Part shown: in pieces, positions 27,668 through 35,386 of the stretch
Layout of the letters: each line of letters opens with the position of its first letter
Position numbering within the stretch: position 1 is the first letter of the stretch
DNA from: Candidatus Aminicenantota bacterium
Lineage (GTDB): Bacteria; Acidobacteriota; Aminicenantia; UBA2199
Length of the DNA stretch: 35,386 nucleotides
Direction of reading: 5' to 3'
Assembly: GCA_018262835.1 (NCBI GenBank)
Contig: JADFDP010000020.1
Location: 1-35,386, forward strand
The notes under the pieces: model-generated
What the model was told of the DNA's origin: nothing
Databases searched by the model: none
The model's input: only the letters and a program-made list of their open reading frames with translations
Program-made: the position numbers and the translations under genes

Positions 27668-27880
27668 TCAACATCGAACATCGAACCTTTTTTAAGGTCA
27701 TAGGTCCTGGGTATTAGGTCATAGGTAAGAAGATATCGCTAAATTGCTGTTAACCTATCACCCATCACCCATAACCCATCACCCATTGCCTTATTTTTTT
27801 TTAACTTCGAACCTCGAACTTCGAACCTCGTTCTTTTTTACTTTTTCCTTTTACCTTTATATTTTCTTCAACATCGAACC
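27668..27880 (+). repeat. composite element I, copy 4
   Basis: AAGGTCATAGGTCCTGGGTATTAGGTCATAGGTAAGAAGATATCGCTAAATTGCTGTTAACCTATCACCC... Confidence 0.85.
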
Positions 27881-27890
27881 TTTATTTAGA

Positions 27891-29012
27891 CTAGATCAAT
27901 TCGCGCAGGAAAGGCAGCGCCGGGCGGACGCGGATCCCTTCCGGGGACAAGTAATCTTTTTTGCCCGTGGCGCTGATCTGCAGCGCTTCCACGTCCGGGA
28001 ACCTCTTTTTCAGGTAGCCAAGGGCCGGCGAGACCGGCGCGTCATCCCATTTCACCTCGATGAAGCGCAGCGGCTTGCGGCCGGCGCAGACAACGAAGTC
28101 GACCTCGCGGCCGTCAACGTCGCGGAAATACCTGAGTTCGAGGTCCAGGCCCCGGGCGTCCTGGTGGAAGTGCACCCATTTGAGCAGGTGCGAGGCCACC
28201 AGGTTCTCGAAGCGCTTGGGCGGGTCCGGAACCTGGCTCCAGTCATAGTGATAGTGCTTGGCCTCCTTTTTTACCGCCCGGATGGCGGGGGCGCCGAAAG
28301 GGGGAAGGCGGAACATGAAATACAATCTCTCCAGGACCAGCAGCCAGCGGCTCACCGTCTTGTGGCTCACCTGCAGGTCCTCGCGCAGGGCGTTGACCGA
28401 CAGGGGCGAACCGACAAGCTCGGGCAGACGCAGGGCCAGCAGCTCCAGGTTGCCGAGATCGAGGATGTGCTCCAGGGAAACGATCTCGTCCCGCAGCACG
28501 CGGCTGCGATAGGAGCGCGACCAGCGGCGCGCCGCCGTCTGCGAGCCCGACAGGAAGGGCTCCGGGAAGCCGCCCAGGGTCAGCAGGTCGAGCAGTTCCT
28601 GCGGCCGCTCCAACTTCAGCTCGGCCGCCGAGAACGGGTGCAGGCGCAGGAAATGGTAGCGGCCCTGCAGCGAGTCGCCGCCGAAGCGGTAGACGTCGAG
28701 GCGGGCGCTGCCGACGACCAGGATGTCCAGCCGGCGCTCCGGCTGGTCCACCAGGCCCTTCAAGTAATTCCGCCAGGAGCGGTACTTGTGGATCTCGTCC
28801 AGCACGAGCCCCCCCGCGGCCGGCAGTTCCCGGCGCAGTATGGTTTCCCGGTGTTCGGGGACGTCCCAGTTGAGATAGCGGCCCTTGGCGCCGATGATCC
28901 GCCGCGCCATGGTGGTTTTGCCGACCTGGCGGGGTCCGGCGACGAACACCATCTTTTTCTTGAGGTCGGCCCGCGCCTGCTTTTCCAGGTATCGTTCTTT
29001 CATGTCCTTCAT
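27891..29012 (-). CDS. AAA_14/DUF4143 ATPase
   Basis: Walker A AGPRQVGKTTMARR, GLVLDEIHKYRSWRNYLKGLVD, LGGFPEPFLSGS, FENLVASHLLKW, VDFVV...IEVKWDD nuclease-like tail. Confidence 0.88.
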   Translation of the reverse strand: MKDMKERYLEKQARADLKKKMVFVAGPRQVGKTTMARRIIGAKGRYLNWDVPEHRETILRRELPAAGGLVLDEIHKYRSWRNYLKGLVDQPERRLDILVVGSARLDVYRFGGDSLQGRYHFLRLHPFSAAELKLERPQELLDLLTLGGFPEPFLSGSQTAARRWSRSYRSRVLRDEIVSLEHILDLGNLELLALRLPELVGSPLSVNALREDLQVSHKTVSRWLLVLERLYFMFRLPPFGAPAIRAVKKEAKHYHYDWSQVPDPPKRFENLVASHLLKWVHFHQDARGLDLELRYFRDVDGREVDFVVCAGRKPLRFIEVKWDDAPVSPALGYLKKRFPDVEALQISATGKKDYLSPEGIRVRPALPFLRELI

Positions 29013-29111
29013 GTCTCAAGCATACTGTTATTTTTGCCGCATGTCAAATTTACTCGCGAGTTATTTCCCCTGCGGGTGAAAATACAAGCGCTGGTGCTTT
29101 GCCGATCTTGC

Positions 29112-29230
29112 TGTGTTAGCGATAGTGTTGGTAGCGAGCAGAATATTGAATTGTTTAGCCGATCAATTGCTGTTATTGAGACTAACACTTAGATTTAGCT
29201 CGTTAAAGTTACAGCTCGGCCTCTAACACT
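29112..29230 (+). repeat. composite element II, copy 2
   Basis: AGATTTAGCTCGTTAAAGTTACAGCTCGGCCTCTAACACT. Confidence 0.75.
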
Positions 29231-29260
29231 GTTTTTCTTCAACGTCGAACATCGAACATC

Positions 29261-29430
29261 AAGAAGGGCGGGTCCCAGACCGCGCCCCTACGATTCTGTG
29301 TCTTTTCTTCAACTTCGAACTTCGAACGTCGAACATCGAACCTCGTCCTTTGCCTTCGTTTGGGTCATTGGAATTTGGATGTTGGAATTTATTTGGAATT
29401 TGGTGCTTGGAATTTGGGATTTGATCTTTC
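29261..29430 (+). repeat. composite element III, left copy flanking flavodoxin/zinc-protein segment
   Basis: AAGAAGGGCGGGTCCCAGACCGCGCCCCTACGATTCTG...TCGAAC array...CGTTTGGGTCATTGGAATTTGG...TTGGTGCTTGGAATTTGGGATTTGA. Confidence 0.8.
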
Positions 29431-29466
29431 GTGTGGGTCCGGACGCCGCCTCCCGATTCCCGGCGA

Positions 29467-30090
29467 TCATCTGATGAAATTCGTCCGGACCCTCTCCTCC
29501 GCTTCCGGCAGGGAGATCCCCGCTTTTTGCCCGGCTTGAATCGATTTTAAAAGCCAGGCCATGTTCCGCCCCAGCGTCCTCATGATCTGCAATCCTTCAA
29601 GGTCCTGGCGCACGTCCCGGGGGGTGTGGCCATGGACCATGTTCCAGTACTGCGATGAAACGACCGGCATGTTGTTGATGGTGAAATATTTGTTGAGCTG
29701 CTCGAACGCCGCACTGGCCCCGCCCCGGCGGCAGCTGACGATCGCCGCTCCCGGCTTGTAGGCGAAGCGCTCGCTGCCGGCGAAGAAGCAGCGGTCCAGG
29801 AACGATTTGATGAAACCGGAAGGCCCGGCGTAATGGACGGGCGAACCGAAGACAAAGCCGTCGGCTCCCTCGGCCTTGGCCAGCGCGACGTTGACGGCGT
29901 CATCGTCAAACACGCATTTTCCCAGTTGCGAGCATTTCCGGCAGGCCGTGCAGCCCCGGATCGGCTCTTTCCCCAGCTGGAATAGTTCCGTTCCGATATC
30001 CTGCTTGAGCAGCTCTTTTTCCACTTCACAAAGGGCCGTGTAGGTGCAGCCCTTGTCGTTCGGGCTGCCATTGACCAATAAGACTTTCAT
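29467..30090 (-). CDS. flavodoxin-fold NADPH-dependent FMN reductase-like protein
   Basis: MKVLLVNGSPNDKGCTYTAL, GCTACRKC, FGSPVHYAGPSGFIKSFLDR. Confidence 0.85.
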   Translation of the reverse strand: MKVLLVNGSPNDKGCTYTALCEVEKELLKQDIGTELFQLGKEPIRGCTACRKCSQLGKCVFDDDAVNVALAKAEGADGFVFGSPVHYAGPSGFIKSFLDRCFFAGSERFAYKPGAAIVSCRRGGASAAFEQLNKYFTINNMPVVSSQYWNMVHGHTPRDVRQDLEGLQIMRTLGRNMAWLLKSIQAGQKAGISLPEAEERVRTNFIR

Positions 30091-30210
30091 TTGTTATGCC
30101 TCCTGCATGGATCATGATCCTGGCGGGCGAGGGCCGGCGCCCCGACCAGGGCGACGATCGTCATCCAGCCTGTCTGCGGTTGCGAGTACATGAGGACCCC
30201 CTGAATACTA

Positions 30211-30891
30211 TTATATGTCAGTACCGTCCAGCAAATGCTGTTCGAGTAATTCCGGATATCCTTCCAGCCACGCCGTATTGACGCCGATGAACGTCTCTCC
30301 AGCCTCCGGCAGCTTTTGCCAGGCTGACAGCGTCTCCCTGGCCACGAAGCGCGCCGTTTTGTCGTCATCGCTTTTGTCGGGCAGGGTAAGGAGAAGAGCG
30401 CGACAGACGCGGGCATGGGCGTTCGCCCAAGCAACCAGGATCTCCGGGCAATCGCGGCGCATCGTTTCCACCAGGGCCTGGAGCCTGGCGCGCAGCCGGC
30501 CGGCTTCCGCGCGCTGGCTTTCCATGGAGTCATAGGCCTCCTTCTCCTCGGCCGGGCCGGGCCGGCCGCGGTCGATGTAGTCGCCCAGGCTGCCGGCCGC
30601 CCCCTGCAGGTCGTCGATCTCGCGCCGACGGCGCTCCAGCCCCACGGCCTGCTCCAGGCAAAAGGCTGTTGCCTGGGTGGGGGAGAGGCGGGTCAGCTCC
30701 TCCTGGTCCTCGGTGCCGTTGATCATGTATTCGTGGCTTTGGAGATAGCGATAGAACGTGCCGCATTGCGGGCAGCGGCGCACATGCGTCTTTTCGGGAT
30801 CAGCCGCCGGGTCAATGGCCGGCAGGACGATCAGCCGCTGCGCTGCTTCCGGCAGGGGCTGGTCATGCTGCGGCGCCAGATATTTTGCCAA
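30211..30891 (-). CDS. zinc-ribbon-like protein of unknown function; annotated TTG start doubtful
   Basis: RRCPQCGTFYRYLQSHEYMINGTEDQEEL; a second CPIC lies in frame upstream of the TTG start. Confidence 0.6.
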   Translation of the reverse strand: MAKYLAPQHDQPLPEAAQRLIVLPAIDPAADPEKTHVRRCPQCGTFYRYLQSHEYMINGTEDQEELTRLSPTQATAFCLEQAVGLERRRREIDDLQGAAGSLGDYIDRGRPGPAEEKEAYDSMESQRAEAGRLRARLQALVETMRRDCPEILVAWANAHARVCRALLLTLPDKSDDDKTARFVARETLSAWQKLPEAGETFIGVNTAWLEGYPELLEQHLLDGTDI

Positions 30892-30992
30892 TGAAGTCTC
30901 GTTGTCCTTGAGCGGACTGCAGATCGGGCAGGCTCCGATGGTCCACCTCCAGCTGAAATTATATAGGGTTCAGTCCCGGGCGGCAAGCATCG

Positions 30993-31220
30993 GAATTAGA
31001 TCGGTTAAGCTACAGCTCGGCACTAACACTTTTCTTTATAGGGATTTGGTGCTTGAGATTTGGTATTTAAGAAGGGCGGGTCCCAGACGCCGCCCCTACG
31101 ATTCTGAGTCTTTGTCTTCAACATCGAACATCGAACTTCGAACGTCGAACTTCGTCCTTTGCTTTCGTTTGGGTCATTGGAACTTGGGATTTGGTGCTTG
31201 GATTTGGGATTTGAATTTTT
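30993..31220 (+). repeat. partial element II plus composite element III, right copy
   Basis: TTAAGCTACAGCTCGGCACTAACACTT then AAGAAGGGCGGGTCCCAGACGCCGCCCCTACGATTCTG...TCGAAC array...CGTTTGGGTCATTGGAACTTGGGATTTGGTGCTTGGATTTGGGATTTGA. Confidence 0.8.
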
Positions 31221-31463
31221 GGCGGGGCTTAACCTCACCCCCGCACCCCCTCTCCTGATAGGCGAGGGGGCAAGGAATTGTGAGCGAGTCTGAGACGCCG
31301 CCCCTACATGCGGAAATGTCTTTTTCCTGCTAACACTAACACTATCACTAGCACTTTCTTCTCTAACTATTGCCTTTTGCCTTTTCTCATCCCCTCGCCC
31401 CTTGCCCCTTTCATTTGACAAATTTTCCGTTATAATCTTGTTCGATTCACAAAGGAGCAAGCC

Positions 31464-31862
31464 ATGAGTGTAAGCCAAGGTTCGGTTTTGCTGGGGGGAG
31501 TATTCACTTTGCTGATGGCCTTGTTCCATTGCTTTTTCCCCCGAGTTTTCAGTTGGCAAAAAGAGTATCCCCGCCTTTCCGGCGCCAACCAGAGAATTTT
31601 TTTCACCATTCACCTGGCCCTGCTGCTTTTGTTTTTCATCATGGCCGCGGTCACGATCGTTTGCCATCAGGAATTGAGCCGGGGCCGGGGCCTGGCTTTC
31701 TGGCTGCTGCTGGGCTTTTCCCTGTTCTGGTTCTGGCGGGCCGTCTGGCAGGTCGCCTATTTCAAACCTCAAAAAGGCAGTCCCATGGCATTCATGCACT
31801 GGCTGTTGACCGCGGTGTTCTTCATCCTGGCCGCAGCCTACCTGCTGCCGTTGCTCGTGTAA
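31464..31862 (+). CDS. small integral membrane protein of unknown function
   Basis: 132 aa, about four hydrophobic segments; RBS AAAGGAG before ATG. Confidence 0.65.
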   Translation: MSVSQGSVLLGGVFTLLMALFHCFFPRVFSWQKEYPRLSGANQRIFFTIHLALLLLFFIMAAVTIVCHQELSRGRGLAFWLLLGFSLFWFWRAVWQVAYFKPQKGSPMAFMHWLLTAVFFILAAAYLLPLLV

Positions 31863-32040
31863 ATTCAAAGGGTGTTTTGCATTTTGTATTTGCTGCCTGA
31901 GATCCGCGATTTAAGCAGGGCGAACGCTCCCTGAGGAAACAAACAAATCAGGTCCGCCAAGGCAGGCGGATGATTTTTGCGGACAGACGCCGTCCCTGCG
32001 TTAAAAATGGCAAACGCCAATCGTTTTCGCCTGCTGCTGG

Positions 32041-32688
32041 CTACGGCCTGCTTTCCTTTAATGGCCGGCACAGCCAGGCGTTGCCGAAGCTTGAGATGGG
32101 CAGCACCCGGTCGATCGCCAAACCGGCGCCGGCGAATTCCGCCTCCCGTGGCGTGGCGATGAACTGCGGGTAGTTCGGCCCCTCGATCCATTCGATCAGG
32201 CGCACGAACCAGCCCCCGTCGCAGCAGTAGTCAAAGACCAGGACGTAGCGGCGGGCGATGCGCGCGATGTCTTTCAGGATGGTTTCCCTGAACCCGGCCG
32301 AGACCCCGTGCAGGAGATAGCCGCAGCAAACGATGTCATAGCTTCCCGAGGCGATCTGCGGCAGGTCCACCAGGTCGAAGGTCCTGAAATCGAACGCGGG
32401 AAAACGCTTCCTGGCCCGCTTCAGCATCCGCTCGGAAAGGTCCAGCCCGGTGACCGCGTGGCCCCGCCCGGCGAAGGCGGCCGCCAGGATGCCGCTGCCC
32501 GTGGCCGCGTCCAGGACCGTGAGTTCCGCGGGCAGGTCCAGCTTGGCGAGGGCATCCTTGTACCTGGGGAACAGGTGCCGTTCGATCATGGGATAGATGA
32601 CCGATATCAGGTTGAATAAAACCCGGGCCCTTTTCCTTTCGCGCAGGAATTCCCGGCTGCGGGCCTGGCGCGGATCGCTTTCTTGCAT
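32041..32688 (-). CDS. class I SAM-dependent methyltransferase (UbiE/COQ5-like)
   Basis: LTVLDAATGSGILAAAFAGRGHAVTGLDLSERMLKRARKR, DIVCCGYLLHGV; start chosen at ATG 32688. Confidence 0.8.
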   Translation of the reverse strand: MQESDPRQARSREFLRERKRARVLFNLISVIYPMIERHLFPRYKDALAKLDLPAELTVLDAATGSGILAAAFAGRGHAVTGLDLSERMLKRARKRFPAFDFRTFDLVDLPQIASGSYDIVCCGYLLHGVSAGFRETILKDIARIARRYVLVFDYCCDGGWFVRLIEWIEGPNYPQFIATPREAEFAGAGLAIDRVLPISSFGNAWLCRPLKESRP

Positions 32689-33057
32689 GCCCCTATTCTG
32701 GCAAAAAACATCGGGAATGTAAAAGGCTGTCAAAGAACCTGGAAAAGAAGAACGTGTTGGTGATTGTGATAGCTGGAAACTCCAGCTGACAAAAGTGTCA
32801 ACCAATGCAGGTAAGAATACCGCCAAAGGCAGTGCCTGCGTTTGGGGCATTGTGATTCGGAATTTTATTCTTACTTTTACCTTTTACATTTTTCCTTTTA
32901 CTTTTAAATTTTCTTCCCCTCCACCCTATACCGTAAACCGTACACCGAGTTCATTTCTTCTTTTTCATTACCTATCACCCATCACCCCTAACCTCTGACC
33001 TAGTCTCCTTCTTCCTACTAACTACTGTCTACTGCCTACTGTCTAATATCTACCAAT

Positions 33058-33086
33058 TTGACAATTTCCCCACCTTTTTTTATGAT
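33058..33086 (+). promoter_or_regulatory. sigma70-like promoter, MazG-leader copy A
   Basis: TTGACA-N17-TATGAT. Confidence 0.6.
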
Positions 33087-33136
33087 GATCTTTCTAGAAG
33101 TAAAATTGCGAGAGACCACGCAGGCGGATGGGGGGC

Positions 33137-33241
33137 ATGCAAAAGAACGACATGGCTGAGTTGATCAAGAAGATCCTGAAGTTCCGCGATCGTCCCATCT
33201 CAGGTGGCAGACTGATCCAATCTGCCTCCATACTCTTATGA
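33137..33241 (+). pseudogene. 5' remnant of MazG-like pyrophosphohydrolase gene (copy A)
   Basis: MQKNDMAELIKKILKFRD- then unrelated sequence and stop; promoter retained. Confidence 0.5.
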
Positions 33242-33298
33242 AAGCAACACTTCCAATGAAGTCAGATTCATGCGAAAAGAATCTAGAGGAGTTGGGCT

Positions 33299-33823
33299 TT
33301 GGCAAATAGCAGCGCGCTCATCCCCGCGGAACGCATCGATCGGCTGATCATCATGGTCCGCGGGCAAAAGGTGATCCTGGACCGGGATTTGGCGGCGCTA
33401 TATGGTGTGTCGACTGGGAACCTGAACAAGGCGGTATCCCGCAATTTGGATCGCTTCCCTGAAGATTTCATGATTCAATTGACCCATGAGGAATTGCGCG
33501 GCTTGATATTCCATTTTGGAACATCAAGTTGGGGCGGCACCCGGAAACCCCCGCGGGCCTTCACCGAACAGGGGGTGGCCATGCTCTCCAGCGTGCTGCG
33601 CGGCAAGCGCGCCGTGCATGTCAACATCGAGATCATGCGCGCTTTTGTCCGCCTGCGGCGCATGCTCCAGGCAAATACCGTATTGGCCCGCCAACTTAGG
33701 GACTTGGAGAAAAAGTACGATTCCCAGTTCAAGGTGGTTTTCGACGCCATCCGGCAGTTAATGACTCCACCGTCCGGGAAGCCGCGCCAGATCGGGTTCA
33801 AAAATGACGAACCCGACAAGTGA
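33299..33823 (+). CDS. ORF6N-domain protein
   Basis: [54 protein letters not shown]...[33 protein letters not shown] start preceded by AGAGGAG. Confidence 0.88.
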   Translation: MANSSALIPAERIDRLIIMVRGQKVILDRDLAALYGVSTGNLNKAVSRNLDRFPEDFMIQLTHEELRGLIFHFGTSSWGGTRKPPRAFTEQGVAMLSSVLRGKRAVHVNIEIMRAFVRLRRMLQANTVLARQLRDLEKKYDSQFKVVFDAIRQLMTPPSGKPRQIGFKNDEPDK

Positions 33824-34100
33824 CTAGTGCCAATAAGGCCCGCCTGGAGAAATTTTACCTTTTTCCTTTTACCAATGTCTTTCTCTTCCTTACACCGAGT
33901 CCATCCCCTCTATTCTTACCTTACACCTTCCGCCCTCAACCTTACACCGAGCTCATTTTTTTCCCCTCTGCCTCTCGCCCATAGCCTTAGTCCTCTTACC
34001 TATCACCCATAACCTATGACCCATCACCTTTTATCTTTTCTTCCCTTACACCTTCCGCCTTACGCCTAACGCCGAGTTGCTTCTTCAATTTCGAACTGAT

Positions 34101-34129
34101 TTGACATTTTCCCCCTTCTTTCCTATGAT
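34101..34129 (+). promoter_or_regulatory. sigma70-like promoter, MazG-leader copy B
   Basis: TTGACA-N17-TATGAT. Confidence 0.6.
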
Positions 34130-34180
34130 GAAACTTAGCCGCCGCAAAGCGGGAATGAGAGATAGATTAAAGGATTCGCT

Positions 34181-34345
34181 ATGAATCAAAAGAAGTTCGA
34201 AGGATTGATAAAAGAGATCCTGAAATTCCGCGACAAAAGAGACTGGGCGCAGTTCCATGATCCGAAGAACCTGGCTGGGCTAAAATTGGGAAAAATAAAT
34301 AATAGTGAAAGACCTAGTACCGATGTCTTCTTTAATTGGAGGTAA
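34181..34345 (+). pseudogene. 5' remnant of MazG-like pyrophosphohydrolase gene (copy B)
   Basis: MNQKKFEGLIKEILKFRDKRDWAQFHDPKNLA- resembles MazG-like N-terminus, then AT-rich sequence to stop; stop abuts the RBS of the TIR gene. Confidence 0.55.
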
Positions 34346-34351
34346 TATTAA

Positions 34352-34855
34352 ATGAGCTATAGAAACAAAACATTTGTATCATTCGATGGTGATAATGATA
34401 TGCACTACTACAGACTTATGCAGGCATGGAAGCAAAATGAAAATATTTTATTTGATTTTTTTAATGCTCATGATTTGAATAGCGCAAGAGATACAAGTCC
34501 AGAGGAATCGATAAAATCTCAATTGGCAGAAAGATTAAGAAATACAAAAGTATTTGTAATACTTATTGGAGAAAGCACGAGATATTTGTACAAATTTGTC
34601 CGATGGGAAATTGAGCAGGCCATTAAAAGAGATTTGCCAATTATTGCGGTTAACTTGAGTGGGAAAAAGTCACTCGATACTGATAGATGTCCGCCATTAC
34701 TTAGTGATGCATTAGTTATTCATATAAGTTTTAATGCAAAAATCATGCAATATGCATTAGAGAATTGGCCAGATTCACATGAAAAATATAGAAAAGAAGG
34801 TAAAAGTGGCTCTTATTATTATAAAGAGGAAGTATATAATGGGTTAGGGATATGA
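34352..34855 (+). CDS. thsB: TIR-like (Thoeris ThsB-type/DUF1863) protein
   Basis: NKTFVSFDGDNDMHYYRLMQAW...DTSPEESIKSQLAERLRNTKVFVILIGESTRYLYKFVRWEIEQAI; GGAGG RBS. Confidence 0.8.
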   Translation: MSYRNKTFVSFDGDNDMHYYRLMQAWKQNENILFDFFNAHDLNSARDTSPEESIKSQLAERLRNTKVFVILIGESTRYLYKFVRWEIEQAIKRDLPIIAVNLSGKKSLDTDRCPPLLSDALVIHISFNAKIMQYALENWPDSHEKYRKEGKSGSYYYKEEVYNGLGI

Positions 34856-35386
34856 ATTTAGAATTGACACTTTTTAAAATTAAATTGTGGGCAAAAAATT
34901 TAATTAGTATAAAAGCTTTATCAGCTGTTTTAAGTTCATTTGGGTCTCTTTGGTTGGTTGTAGAAATTGTTTCTTTCTTTTGGGAAAAAACCATCTTTAT
35001 AGAAAAAGTTAAAGGCTTTTGGTTTTTATTTTTATTTGCAGGCGTCATTACTGCCATTTTCACATGTAAACCAAAACTATCGTATGGATGTAAACTCAAT
35101 AATCGGGATATATATATTGAGCTTGTTATTGGAGATTTGTTTAAATACAAAGGGGCTTTAATAATAGGTTCAAATACTACTTTTGATACTAAAATCTCTC
35201 GTGAATTGATTTCTGGAAAAAGTATTCAAGGCCAATTTACAAAAAGATATTATGGCGACGAAACACAGCTCAACAAAGAAATACAGGTTGGGCTATATAG
35301 TATAACACCAGAAATACTTCCAGGAAGTCGAATTGGAAAATCTAATAGATATCCAATAGGTACTGTGGTTAGATTGAACCCTAAGG
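34852..35386 (+). CDS. thsA: two-TM + macro-domain protein (type II Thoeris ThsA-like), 3'-truncated by window end; not in supplied ORF track
   Basis: ATG overlaps TIR stop by 4 nt; open to window end: MNLELTLFKIKLWAKNLISIKALSAVLSSFGSLWLVVEIVSFFWEKTIFIEKVKGFWFLFLFAGVITAIFTC...DIYIELVIGDLFKYKGALIIGSNTTFDTKISRELISGKSIQGQFTKRYYGDETQLNKEIQ. Confidence 0.75.
   Translation, partial: MNLELTLFKIKLWAKNLISIKALSAVLSSFGSLWLVVEIVSFFWEKTIFIEKVKGFWFLFLFAGVITAIFTCKPKLSYGCKLNNRDIYIELVIGDLFKYKGALIIGSNTTFDTKISRELISGKSIQGQFTKRYYGDETQLNKEIQVGLYSITPEILPGSRIGKSNRYPIGTVVRLNPK

Noticed and set aside
27891-29012. AAA/DUF4143 ATPase as core of a new defence system
   Set aside because: Very common, usually solitary gene family; no conserved partner here, only repeat mosaics on both sides
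33299-33823. ORF6N protein as evidence of a prophage
   Set aside because: No phage structural, integrase or lysis genes nearby; ORF6N proteins also occur as isolated chromosomal genes
1-35386. tRNA, rRNA genes or IS elements
   Set aside because: No cloverleaf, rRNA-like segment or transposase ORF was recognised by eye; a tRNAscan/Infernal run would be needed to exclude them fully

Overview
High-GC bacterial chromosomal segment (taxon not determinable from sequence alone). About 1.5-13 kb is a catabolic block: membrane protein, two-subunit xanthine-dehydrogenase-type molybdenum hydroxylase, YgeY-like M20 hydrolase, YgeW-like carbamoyltransferase, YgfK-like flavin/Fe-S oxidoreductase and YgeX-like diaminopropionate ammonia-lyase. 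This matches the enterobacterial yge/ygf purine/selenium-linked gene set. From 13 to 34 kb, small transcription units (OmpA-like, alpha/beta hydrolase, membrane-integrated LuxR regulator, PHP phosphoesterase, LsrF-like aldolase/ADH/VOC operon, Ntn-hydrolase with TPR, a trypsin-like protease module with two membrane proteins of unknown function, DUF3788, AAA/DUF4143, flavodoxin, methyltransferase) are separated by intergenic mosaics. These are built from several sequence-unrelated repeat families, most of which share a 7-nt period, plus two conserved non-heptameric cores. At the right edge are two promoter-plus-5'-end remnants of a MazG-like gene. One precedes an ORF6N protein. The other precedes an AT-rich two-gene TIR + TM-macro unit that looks like a type II Thoeris defence system. 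Its second gene is cut by the window end and is missing from the supplied ORF track. Most promising leads: the heptameric mosaic elements, the duplicated MazG-leader/defence architecture, and the three-gene membrane/trypsin module.
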